Shown here: in pieces, positions 1-12,900 of the stretch | Position numbering within the stretch: the first letter of the stretch is position 1 | How the letters are laid out: each line of letters opens with the position of its first letter | Assembly (NCBI GenBank): GCA_907163375.1 | Contig: CAJQUW010000469.1 | Span: 124,001 to 188,000, forward strand | Origin: Prostheceraeus crozeri | Lineage: Eukaryota > Platyhelminthes > Polycladida > Euryleptidae | DNA: 64,000 nt | Reading direction: 5' to 3' | Notes under the pieces: generated by a model | What the model was told of the DNA's origin: nothing | Databases searched by the model: none | The model's input: only the letters and a program-made list of their open reading frames with translations | Program-made: the position numbers and the translations under genes

Positions 1-863
1 TCGCGGTTACTCTGGAGGTGACGCTATTCTATCTCAGTCATTGTATGCAATGATAGAGAGATGTGGAGAAATTTGTCTCTCTTTGGCTTATGTGATTGGC
101 CAAGCGCGCGCAATGCGTGAGGGAAGTCGTATTAGGGAACACACGATCTACCGTTGTCACATTGAAATCTGAACATTTGCCAAGTGAACAGTAACAGTCT
201 TTGACTAAATGTTTCTCCGTGATGAATTCATCAAATAGAAATATTTTCACACCGTTGGACTCCTCGCGATCTAAATTTACTGACTGTGTACGTTCAATGC
301 GATGTCAATGATTTGCTTGGTTTAGAATTCAGGTTTGAATTTGCACTACGTGTAATGGAAAGTAGATCTTCTTGCCCCTCGGGACCTTTTCTAGTCGTGA
401 CCATCAGCATTGAAAAGAATGTCATCTCTAGGCCCAAACGACGTACATAAAACAATCTCCCTAGTTTTCATAGTTTGAAGAGAAGGATCCACGCCTATTT
501 TTACCGAAGGTTGCTCTTGATGACGAGTTACTTTTACCAGTTTTGTCCAACTCATCGCAGAATATGCGCTTTTCTTAATTCAGTAAACGATCAAAAATAA
601 TCAAATCCTCAATGAAATAAATGGACTTAGTCCTTTTGGTGTGTGATTAACAGATTTCCTTTCTTAGAGTTGCAGTGATTGTAATGATGTACAGGTTACA
701 TTCCGTCCCACTGTTCGGACGGTCAATATCAGCTTCTCGTGACGAGCGATGAGCATGAAGACATTCGGTTACTCCGAAGAAACTGCTCTCGCAACGATCT
801 TTCTTCTCAAATTGTCCGTCTCTCTTGGTGAAATAGATATTTATCTTCTCGTGTTATTTTTAG
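1..863. other. No supported gene; intron or upstream flank
   Basis: I see no recognisable exon, repeat or element here. If exon 1 of the window is internal, this is the tail of an upstream claspin intron. Confidence 0.4.
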
Positions 864-965
864 ACCAAGAATGAGCTGACTGCAGCTGTATCAGGACTTG
901 GGACCGGTTCATCTGATGAAGATGATAACGACCAGCCCATCCGTCGGAGACTTCGAATCGATAGT
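864..965 (+). CDS. CLSPN: Claspin exon 1 of window
   Basis: The acceptor TTTTTAG precedes 864 and the donor GTAAGT follows 965. It has 34 codons, phase 0 at both ends. The encoded segment is acidic/Ser-rich (TGSSDEDDNDQP) and ends RRRLRIDS. That ending recalls the 'basic run then DSDSE' motif of claspin N-termini (human RKVLQDSDSE). An upstream exon must exist, since there is no plausible start codon here. Confidence 0.75.
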
Positions 966-3900
966 GTAAGTGCAGTGCTTGGTATTGTCATTGTGTGGAA
1001 CCTTGAGCATGTGGTTGATTCATATTTCAGGATTCGGATACAGACACGGGTCGACATTCAGATTCTGAGGAGAGGAGTAAGGCAAGTTGTTGAATCGTGT
1101 ATGCTCGTCATACACTGGAAATATGATCTCTTTATTTGCAGGTGTTCAATCTATATAAACAGTTCTTAAATGTTAGAAAGTTTGCACTGCAGTGTTGATT
1201 TACATATTTTACAAAATTCTCATAGATTCATGTTTTCTGATATCTTTCCTGTGAATGTCGAACACTTGTCTATGAGAGACTACTTTCCATTATCAGTGTT
1301 TCCTTATATCACATGCTGATGGCCGCATAGAAAGAGTGAAAATCAATTCCATCAAATGCAACTCTTGCACAAAATGGGCAGCCTAAAGAACAAAGAAGCC
1401 AGCTTCAAATACTCAGTCTGTACTGGAGTGGGACACAATGACTGCAATGTCCCTGCTGAAGTATCCAACTAGTGTCCCGGTTGTGCTACTTGAGCGATAT
1501 GACATCAGCAGAAAGAGGATCGTCAGCCGCTATAACAACGCGATTGGGTTGGCATAAATTCAGGGAACTGTCAGCAATTCTGTGCACCAAGAGCTATTCA
1601 ATAGAGACAAAAGGAGCGCTTTACAAGGCATGTGTGGGACTTGGCAGCGAAATGTGGGCACCGAAGATGTTAGACGCATGTTTACTGCCGAAATGAGGAT
1701 GTTGAGATCGAAGAGAGGAAGCGAAATGATGAAGGTCGAAGGTGTAGAAGACTGCATTGAACGTGAGAGACTCAGTTGGGAGGCCACGTGATGCGGCGGG
1801 ATGAAGAAAATGAACAGAAGAAAAGGGTGGTACCAGGAACAAGGCGAAGAGGAAGGCCAAGGAAGACCTGACTGGAGAGTGTCGCAAGAGATTTGAAGAA
1901 TCGATGACTACTGGAATTGCCGTACACCGACTGAAGACAATGGAGAAGTCATCTTCGTGGGGCCGACTCCTGCAAGGGGGAAAACGAGCCTGTAAGCGGC
2001 TAGTGAATGAGCTGATGACCGCATATAAAGCGGGTGTATACAATTTTCAAATGCACGTTCTAATTGATAACCAAACTTAATCAAAATATCCTCATAAAGT
2101 ATGCCTACGTAGGCATTGTCAGGTCTATGCCTCCATCAATTGTTTCCTTCTTGATATGTGGGTGTGACGAAATTTGTAAGCAATTACTATGCCAGACAAA
2201 CTAATCTGGCAATTGATAAATTCATCAAATATCAACAGGTAGCCACCACGAGCCATGTTTTGGCCTGTTGGGCCTCAGTCATGGGTAGGTTTGAACCAGT
2301 GACGTTGGAGCTAGAGGACGCGCAAGCATGCCCTCTAGACAGAAGGCCACCGGACCATCTGCTGCGAGCGTGAATTAGCCAGGGCAGTACTGCTTTAACG
2401 CAGGCATGTGCAGGACGGGTTCGAACCAGTGATGTTGGAGCTAGAGGACGCGCAAGCATACCCTCTAGACAGAAGGCCACCGGACCATCTGCTGAGAGTG
2501 TGCATTGGCAAGGAAGGCAGTGCTTTAACGCAGGCACGTGGAGGACGGGTTCGAACCAGTGACGTTGGAGCTAGAGGACGCGCAAGCATGCCCTCTAGAC
2601 AGAAGGCCACCGGAACATCTGCTGCGAGCGTGAATTAGCCAGGGCGGTACTGCTTTAACGCAGGCATGTGGAGTCATAGATGTACATGAATATTGGTCCA
2701 TAGATACTTCATGAATATCAACATTAGAAGCTCTCTTAACGTGTGCTATGCTTTCAGGTGAAGAACAACAACACTCTTGGAGATGAAGGAGAGAAACGTC
2801 GACTTCGAATCGACAGCGTACGTAGATTTCTCAATTTTGTACAAATATACGAGTATAGTGACTGATTGAATGTTGATTTCCAGGAATCAGACGGCACTGA
2901 TCCCGCACATAACTCTGACGTGGAAGTAGAAAGCGACAGTGGACACAGCAGTTCTTCCTCCTCATCAGCAGAACAAAAGGTAGGTTGAATTCACGTGGAT
3001 TCTGTTAATCCTTAGAAGGAGACTTTCGAATTCCCACAGGGTCTCCACGACCCCGAAAAGCCATGAACTTTCACCTTGAAAGCCAATACTTTGAATGATC
3101 GGCACAAGTTATTTTTCCGATGTCTCAAAATCATGTTGACTCACGTAACTCCATTGAAATCGATTTCTATGTTACATGCTGATGAAGTATGATGCATGTA
3201 CTCAACTGCTTGTGGATGAATGCGCATAATGCACTACATCAGTGTATCGCGGACCAAGCACTCATCACAAGGCAACTACGTAGACTAAGACTTCATTTTT
3301 AAATAAATGCGGATCTATCATACGCAACAGCGTCTATTTAATCGCGTTGAAATACAAATTAACATTTTGTCTCAAAGTCAATTTCTATAGATAATGTCCT
3401 GTAAGTCCTGTAAAAAGAATGATCGTGAGTCAGATGTGACTAGCAATTACGAAACATCTAGAAAAGCAAGGAAATATTATTTATGTAGCCTATACAACAC
3501 TAGCGTCGCCACGGGGGGGGGCAAGGGGGGGCAGTACCCCCCCTTAACTTCTGGTAGCAGTAGACGATGTCATCATTTCCCTTTCTGTTATTCGCGGCGA
3601 CAGTTATGTAGTCATTGCGTGAGCGTGTTTGTCGAGGTCCAGGTCGATCACATCAAGCTACCTCGACCACACACACATGTTGTCTTGTATGCGTCAACTT
3701 GAATGCAGCATGCAAAGGAGGCTGTTATTCGACAGAGAAAGATACCACGTCGAATTGACGAAAATCCCTCGTCACAAGTGCATCTCCCACATTTTGATCA
3801 AATGAAAGTGGAATTTTATTTCCTTTTGTTGGATCGACTAATCGCAGAATTGGACCGCCGTTTCCCAAGTGAATTGTCTGAGTTCTCAGCATTAGATCCT

Positions 3901-6900
3901 AAACACTTCGGAGACCTCGACTCTATCGAGAAAATCGAAAGACTCTGTCGTCGATATGGCTTGGATAAGATTGCAATTGTATGCCAATGGCGTTTATTTA
4001 GGAACATGCCTATTACCAACTACAACAATTTTGCCTTCTTATACAATAGAGTGCCTTCACATTTCTCCCAGTTACGATATTTGTACCAGGTCCTGTTGAC
4101 TTTGCCAATAACAACAGCCTCTGTTGAAAGAGGATTTTCACGGCTTGCCACAGTTAAAACTAAAGTTAGGTCAACAATGGGGCAAGAGCGTTTAGAAGCT
4201 CTTCTTTTTACAGCTGTGGAAAAAGACATTTTGATCAATCTCGACGGTGACACATTAGTTTCCCGTTTTGCTGGCAAATTTGATAGACGACTGAAATTAG
4301 GATAAGATTTATCCTTCTGGTTACCATAAGTTGTATGAGGTGGTTGGATGTAAATTGTTGATTTCCAAAGTAAAAAGTCTTATCTAGTTCAACTTAAAAC
4401 GTTTTCTGGATTGTCAATATGTGTAACTAATACAGTACAAACATTATTAGGTTATATATAAGGTACCGGTACATAGTAGGCCTATATATATATATATCAC
4501 GGTTTTTATTGTATTATATTGTTGAATAATTTGATATAACTCTTTTCTGCGAATAAAAATGCCTTTATGTTTACATTACTACACTTACCTACTTGCCAAT
4601 AGGCCACTGATGTTTTGATAAATATCCTTGCCCCCCTCCCCCAACCTGAGATTCCTAGCGACGCCAATGCTATACAATAACAGCATTCGATACGGTAGCA
4701 CGTCAGCTGAGCGAGCCGATTGGAATAACGCATTCTTCAGGCAACCGTGAAAAATCGATAAACACAATCATCCTATTGGTGGATAACTGATCCTGACGGT
4801 CGCAAAATGCAATAAAGCTGAGCTATCATTAACACATAGCTGTGTCAGAGTACCCTTATATGAAAGCACATGATCTTTAGATGCTTTCTATGCTAATCAT
4901 ATTGAAGAAATACTTCTTCCACTCTGAGACAGCGTCATCGCATTAATAATCCAAATCAAAGACAAAGGAAGACGTCTTTGTACCAAATCCGTCATTGATC
5001 AAGCGTTTTATACCAAAAGCGATCATTATTTCTCATTAACTTGGCGGACTAAACTGACCGCGGACTAACTTTATTTCGCGAACTGGGGCTTCAGAAACAC
5101 TGAGCTTCATTTTGGGGCTTCAGAAAAACTGATTTTCATGGCTGCATGATGAAATCTAGATATATATTTTTGTTTTGCTTTTCATGTTAAATGTATCAAT
5201 GCCAAAACATTTTCTTGCTATCATATTTAAAGAATTAAGGAATGTTCTTAAATTCAGTGAAAGCAGATTCAGACAGTGGCGGCGGAACCGGGGGCACGTG
5301 CTTTAATCGATAATCTTAAGCTTTTCATTCAAATTGTTGTAACAATTGTTATCATAAAAGACAAGCAATGAGGCTCCAATGAGTTCTGCCAGTGCAGAAC
5401 GAACATTTTCTTCCCTCAGAAGAACAAAATCAGACTTGCGAAGCAACATGACTGAGAAAAGATTGAACAATTTGTTAGTACTTTCAAGTCATAAGAGACG
5501 CACTGATGAATTGTCAGTGGAGGCTATAGCAAAAGAATTCACATATCGAAACAAGCAGAGGCCTTCCTTTTTTGGAAAATTTTGAGTTTTTGAATAAGTT
5601 TGTACACACTAGTCTTATCATTACACTAATTTTGTAAAACTAGCTTTGTTTTATTTAATCACACACGCTTATAGTATCACCTATTAAATATGTAGAGCGA
5701 CTCGTCATCTTGTGATTGCAATAACCCCTCAAACAGGCATACATGTGCAACAGTCAGAATTCCCAAATATGACAAAAAACGTTTTTGTAAGCTTCAACAA
5801 TTACTTCGATGTTAAGGAAGTTAGAGCAAATTAAGTTGCAACTAGATATACACACTCAAATTAGTGAATGAAAGACTTACAACTACCTACTACTGAAGAA
5901 TGCTTGAATCTATATTAAACCATCGGCCTTCATCACAATTTGTTTAATCTTAATTAAGTAAAATTTCTATCAAAAGTCTAGGACTGATAATTTCTTTGAC
6001 TGGACCAACATGATACTATAGTTTGCGGTAGCCTTTTATTCAATTTAAATGTCAACTGATAGGCCCACGCCACGGGTTTTATCAACATTCCGTTGGGTTG
6101 GTATCGAACTGGTATCAGATCGGTGCCCCCCCCCACATCTAATATCGCTCCGCCGCCTTTGGATTCAGAGATCTATTGTTACCTATTTGAAACTTGTAAT
6201 TGAATAGTCGTAATGTGAGAGTGGTGAACGATATTCTCACAGTCACGATCACATCAGAAAATGGATGCGTAATTAAATTCAATAAGTTGAATTTTGCTAC
6301 AAGATAGGTATCATTTGCTAATTTTGAATAAATCATTTGTTTTGTAACTGTTCAGTAACTTTCTGAAGCTTTTCAATAACATTCAAAGCTGTGAAAACGG
6401 AAATTTCATTGGAAATATGATCGCAACCCCGAAATTTTCAAGAAGTTTCATTTGGATTTCAAAATCTTTGAAGTTTGACCTCAAAAATGATAAAACTTTC
6501 CAAAAAAGCCCTTAATTGGAAGAAATTTGACATTGAAATACATGTAAGTTCCACGGCTAATCGGGGAGCGGATGCCCTGCGCCAACCTATTGAAGCATAG
6601 TCAATATCGTCTCTAGAGAACTGACTATTGATATGGTGACATACTAAACATAGTTGAATTCTTTTGAATTTTCAGGACGATTCCTCCTCGGACGATGAAG
6701 CTCCACCCGCTGTCGGCCGTTGGACTTCAAGTGGGGTGAGTTGCATTTGATTCCGAATGACTTCGATTTCTACATTTGCGCTTTGTGAATAGATGATTAA
6801 AAATTCGTTCACCCACTAAAATGCTGTACTTCGTTTGAATGGGATTTCGTTACGATAAATGTGTTGGTTTCCGTGGCGCAGTGGTGAAGTGCTTGGCCTA

Positions 6901-9900
6901 TCGATCTGCTGTTCCAGAGGTCGAGCCCCGAAGGTGTCATTGGAAGTCGTCAGCAAGGGCATGCGGTCTCCGTGGCACAGTGGTTAAGTGCTTGGCCTAG
7001 CGATCTGCTGTTCCAGAGGTCGAGCCCCGAAGGTGTCATTGGAAGTCAGCAGGAAGGGCATGCGGTCTCCGTGGCACAGTGGTTAAGTGCTTGGCCTATC
7101 GATCTGACGTTCCAGAGGTCGAGCCCCGAAGATGTCATTGGAAGTCAGCAGGAAGGGCATGCGGTCTCCGTGGCACAGTGGTTAAGTGCTTGGCCTAGCG
7201 ATCTGCTGTTCCAGAGGTCGAGCCCCGTAGGTGTCATTGGAAGTCAGCAGGAAGGGCATCCGGACTATAGATCGCAACGCTCCAGATTAAAGTCTGACTT
7301 TTTCAGAACCGTCCAAGCCCCCCATAATAGGGGAGTAGTGACGTTAAACCATCATTCATAAAGGGGACATTTTAGAAGTATAAAACTTAATACTGAGATG
7401 ATCATGAAAAAACGGGTCACCGAAATGATGTTGAATTAAGCGAAAGTTAATTGATTGGGAATAAAATACCACCTTGTAATAAAATTTGTGATAGATTGTG
7501 TAGTATCGTAATTCTCTATAATCTTGTGAATTCTGTTTTTTGAGAACTTCTGATCAATCTGACTTCCTACGACAATGTCTTAGTTTTGACATCGTTCTGT
7601 CCATGCTGTCCAGTTTTTCAAGTCAAGGAAAATCATAGGCAAGCGAAAAAACGAAGAAAATCTAGAATCAATAACCGTAGGTAAGAGCATGTTATTCTTA
7701 GTATGCCGGTGATAGTCAGCAGTGTCACAAATTCGTTGAGCGTTGCGACGTGAAAGCTGCTTTTGACGAACTTGCTCTCTCCGGTTGATTAGACAAATGT
7801 CTGATGTCTCTCTGAAACATTCATGACATGATTCTTGGCATCTGCACCGACTTCTTGTGCCTACGTTTTCATTAAGTCATGAACTGGATACAGTAGAGAT
7901 GGCATTCAAATATGACAAATAACTGTTGACTGAAAAGTTTCTTATCGCTCAGCGGATCATTCGAGACCGCTTAGTCACTGTGAATCTGATCTCAAGAAAG
8001 TCGATGTTTCTCGAACACAAAGGATGATCTCCGCAACGCAGATTGACGTTATACAGGAGAAATTGAGAAAATACAGAGAATCAGAACAATCCATGGAACA
8101 AGACGTTGCTTTAGTTCTAACAGCAAAGAAGAGACGTTGGAGATTATAAAGAAGCTCATCGAACAGATTGTTCACCTTCACTGCCTCGACCTGAAAGATT
8201 GATAGTTAGGACAATGTACAAGGAATAAGAAATTGTATCTACCGTTAGTAAGTCTTTATTTTTCTTGTTATGGAAATCGCAAAATACAGAATTCAGATAA
8301 GCACGGGGACGATCTAAGCAGGAATTGATGATCAAATGGCATAAAGAAATTTCGAATATGTACTAAAAGTAGGGCCTATTAACGAAAAGATATATTATTC
8401 AAGGTTGATGTCCAGGCAAAGAACGTTGATGCCGAAGTGTGGTGCATGCTGGCATTCTCAGCGTGAGTGCAGGCACGAGATGATGTAATGGATACTCAAC
8501 GTGGGTTTCTGTAGCGCGTAGCAATTAGTTAGCAGTCTTTTCCTTTTCGGTACGAAAGGACGGAGGCATGGAACACTGGCAGTCAAATCCACAAATTAGC
8601 TTGTGAACCTTATGTTGGAATTTCTTATTCATCAAAGAAATAGACAAGCTGCCGTAAGCTGGGGACGCGTAGAGAATGACAAACACGAATCAAATCTTGT
8701 CTGCATAGAAGGTATTTCAGATGTTTAATGAAGCAAGATCTTTGAGATGCAATTCCAAGAACACAAGAAATCTGGGCGTCCCATGTACATGATTGATGAA
8801 AAACTACGCCTGACAACATGAAATTATTGAAATAATGTTATTTTTCAGTCTTTCTACGCACAAAAATTAATGTAATTTGTCGAAATATATTTCGCCGATC
8901 TGACCTTGTCAATTGAGATAAAAAGAAATCTTAAGCGCAAAATTTTGGAAATCAAACGCTACATCATTTGAAATCTCTATACAAAATTACAAACTATCAC
9001 TGTCATTATCGATATCCAATATATATACACATATACCGCAGTTCATTGATTGTCGCAGTTCCATAGTTAATCATTCAAAAGTCTCATAGATCACAATTCA
9101 TTATCATCCTATATCTGATATACCGGGTAGTCAAAAAGTCCTTGGACTCTGGGAAATGTTACATAAATACTTTATTTTAATTGAAAAACAAATAACTATG
9201 TCTATACAAGAGGAGGTATACACGATAATAGTCTAAAGAACAATACTCACACAAATTTATTCAAAATGAAGTCCATTGGCCTGTATACATCGGTCTATTC
9301 TGTTGGCCCAATCACGAAATGCAGTAGTGAAATGATGATGATCGATATTTTCAATTTCTTGAGTGATCTTATTTCTTAAATTGTTGAGATTAGCAAATCG
9401 TTCTCCAGCAGTAAACACTTTGTCTTTCAAATAGGACCAAAGAAATGAATCACACACAGTCAAATCCGGAGAACGTGCTGGCCATTCGACTGGCCCTCTT
9501 CGGCCAATCCATCGTCCTTGCAAATGCTGATCTAACAAGTTTCTCACATCTGCTGCATAATGGCATGAAGCCCCATCTTGCTGAAAGATCACATCTCTTC
9601 CAGTACGACGAGTAAAATATGGTATTACAAGTGGAACTGCAACATTGTCTATGTATCTTTCCGCGTTCATAGTCTCCTCTTGAATAATGTAAGAAACAAG
9701 ACCTCTGCATGAAACCGAGAGAAACCTGAGAAATCGTACGGCGCGCGTCTGTAGCATTTGTGACTGCAACATTAGCTGCTGTGCGTGATGGGTGATTTAC
9801 CGATTGAAGAAAAAGTATATTTGGCGTCTTGGATGATTTCATTTAAAAGTCCTGCATAGAGATATAGAGACATGTTCAATAAGGACTGCCCAGCAAAGAG

Positions 9901-12900
9901 TACGTTGTACTTTTTAAGAGATTTACTTTTGGAAACTGGATCAGTCATAAAACATCGTCCAAGATCAGGAAGACCAGTCACTGCAAGTGGAGACGACGAG
10001 GTTGAAGAAACCAGGCAAGTGATTACAAATGATCGTACATTGTCAATTGATGACATTGCAGATGAACTGGACGTATCACATTGCTTTTAACATTTTACAT
10101 AAAAAAACTACATGCCCATCCTAATTTCAACAAAAAAATGATGTAAAAGTTTTTTTAACAGATCAATAGAAATAACGAAAAACAACATGAATAAGCCCAC
10201 CGAGTTTTGCAAGACGTGGGTTGTAAGATTCGAATTATTACCATCTGTTTACAGTTGGCAAATTCAAGACGAGACCTTAATCTGCAATAACTGATTGATA
10301 ATCTTGTTAACGTCGAAAAGTGCTTGACACATGATATTGTTAATAAATGTTTTAATTAGGATGCAGATTGCTTCGATTCCAATATAAACTCTTCTGTACG
10401 TATAATTCCGATAGTTTTCACCTCATTATACACGGTGTCACTTAGAAATTTGAGGATACTTTATAGTAATTCAGATAAACGAAGTCAATCCGGTATTGTG
10501 ATCTTCAAAGTATGTTACTTAACTGATTCGTTATTTGTCAAAAAATGAACCTTTTATTCAACAATAAAGAAAATTTGCCAAACATGTAGATACCAGTCTT
10601 TTCTTTCTGAATACAAGTACTGGAAAATCAGTGAAAAAGGATAATGGTCATCGCTGGACAAAATTCAGGCGAATTACGTCGCCAACAAATAATGGATGAT
10701 TGAACAAGTCAGAAGTTTTCTAATTGTACTTACGTTGTTGGCGTATTTACTGTCAAGAAATCATGTTCGAGGACAAGTTCTGTAGCAAGCAGATTGTTTG
10801 GAATTATACTGGTATACCGTAAGATGGGCCCTCGAGGAAATAAGTGGGTATGAATCATACTATGATCTGAGTATGAAGTTTTCATACTAAAATCATGCTC
10901 AAATCATAGTATGAAAATTTCATACTTTTGCTAGAAAATTAGGTTTTCACACTTGCTTACAGAGCTAGCTGTTTACTTGCGAGAGAACAATTGTACAATC
11001 GCTGCCGTGAACCGCGTCGCAAGACAGGTGAATCAAGAAACTAAAAATCAGTGGCGGACCCGCAAAGAACAGGCAGATTATATCGATGAACAGACAAACG
11101 ATGAAGACGAAGAAGAGACTATTGTGAATGAGCTTGTTGATTCATCAGTTAAAGAAACTATTTCATTATTTGACAATCGAACCTAGGTCATTTTTCTTGT
11201 AGATGATACTGTGAAGGCTGTATGGATTATATTTTGCAGTTGCTGTGGACTAAGAATAGTGAAAAAGTTTCGGAAATGCGTACTATTCTAATTCTAGTAA
11301 TACTTACTCATGAACTATCACAATGCATGATCTTATAAATTTTAAACAAAAATTTGATATGCAGCGGTTCTCATTTGTAACATACATCCATTCCTCTTAT
11401 GTTTAACCTTGAAGATTGACAGAATGACCTCAGATTTTAACAGCTGAAACATTATTTCCTTTGCAGCCGCAAACATTGCGTTTCGTCTTCAAGAGCCTAT
11501 CAGTACGGTTAGAAATGGTTTAAACTAGCCTATGATATCGAAGTGGTTGAACAAGATAGAGAACGGCAGAACAGATTGATCTGCGCCTATTTATCATGGT
11601 TTTGTCTTGTGGCTGTTAAATGAGATATCAGTGTCAATGCTCAAGGCTGGGCATAATAGGGGATATGTGCAGATTTAAAAAAATTGAGCTCTGAATAACT
11701 TAAGTCACCGGCACAGCTTTCTCCTTAAGTATTCTAGATCTTGATATTTGTCAAGTATGTGCACAGTCTCCCCCATCTATATGCCCAGCCAGGAGCATTG
11801 ACACTGTGATCTTTCAGTTATCAGCTGCACGTCAAGGACAGGATAAAGAAACGCAGATCAACCTGTTCGACTACTTGGATATCACACGCTATTTTGGGCC
11901 ATTCAATCTATACTGATGAGCTCTTGTTGGGCGAAAAACGGTGTCGACGCCTGCTAAGGAAGCAGGTGTTTCAGCTGTTTAAGGATGTGGTTATTCTTCT
12001 ATTCTACATGATCAGGCAAAGTAGCACTCTGCTGTCAATCAATCGAAACATAAAATTAAATGAAATTGTTCACCATGCCAGCATAAAGTCAACTGGGGAA
12101 GTTATCAAGTTTCTACCACAAGTCGGTACTGTACTTTCTAACCCTCTATGACGAATGATGGATAAACGTGAACGAGTTAACAACGATTTCTTTTAGTCCA
12201 TCGTCATACCTTTTTATTGTAAAAGATTTTCTCTAATTTCTCTTGCTATAGAAAGCCTTCACAGTATTTTCATTACTAGCATTATTCTCTGGACTTGATG
12301 AATGTACAGATTTATGCAATGTAATTTTGGGAAACATGAACTATCAAAGTCAAACGTATTTTCATTTTAAATGTTATTCCTGGAATAATAGATTAAATTA
12401 TCATTTGGAGATCAGGATAGTATCCTTGGAAGAAGATCTGTTGGAACAGATCAACTGATTTGTTGTATAGCCAGCATTGATGGTTATTTAATGGGAGAAG
12501 TGTCATTAGTGAGAGGTTTGGATTCACAAGTAAACTGTTGAAGGTCTGATTTATGCATTTACAGGGTGTATAACGACTGGAAAACCTGGAAAAACCTGGA
12601 AAAGTCAGGGAAATTTGCATTTCGACCTGGAAATTTCCAGGTTTGATTGTAAGCGTGGAATAAAGCTGACTTTTTTCTTCTTGTTGGATTTTTGTCAATG
12701 AAATTGTCAGCTTTGAACCAGAATAATGAACATCGAAAATCATGCAAGGTTCTGCATGTCTGGATCCATTGATCATGGCCTCGGAAAGTGCGCGGAAATT
12801 CGTTCTTTTAGATCATGCACTGAATGAGTTGGTTGCTAGCAAATGGATTTCGGGACTTGATGCTGATCAATTGAATCGTCAGTACGAAACAGTGACAACA

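Larger units (their letters stand above)
9121..10090. mobile_element. Rearranged DD41D-type mariner relative
   Basis: The C-terminal catalytic half is on the minus strand (9257-9772) and the N-terminal helix-turn-helix half is on the plus strand (9789-10085), with their 5' ends back to back about 17 bp apart. The terminus after the catalytic half reads ACCGGGTAGTCAAAAAGTCC at 9122, next to a TA. I could not find the partner terminus to the right, so one end has been lost with the inversion. Confidence 0.7.

Noticed and set aside
1621-2043. 140-codon minus-strand frame
   Set aside because: It lies opposite the plus-strand LINE fragment, whose recognisable motifs are on the plus strand.
2283-2675. 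tRNA genes suggested by GGTTCGAACC boxes
   Set aside because: No cloverleaf could be fitted; they are tRNA-derived SINE heads.
6972-7361. 129-codon open frame with repeated AQWLSAWPSDL segments
   Set aside because: It is a by-product of the 99-bp SINE-head array: 99 is divisible by three, so one frame stays open. No protein family resemblance.
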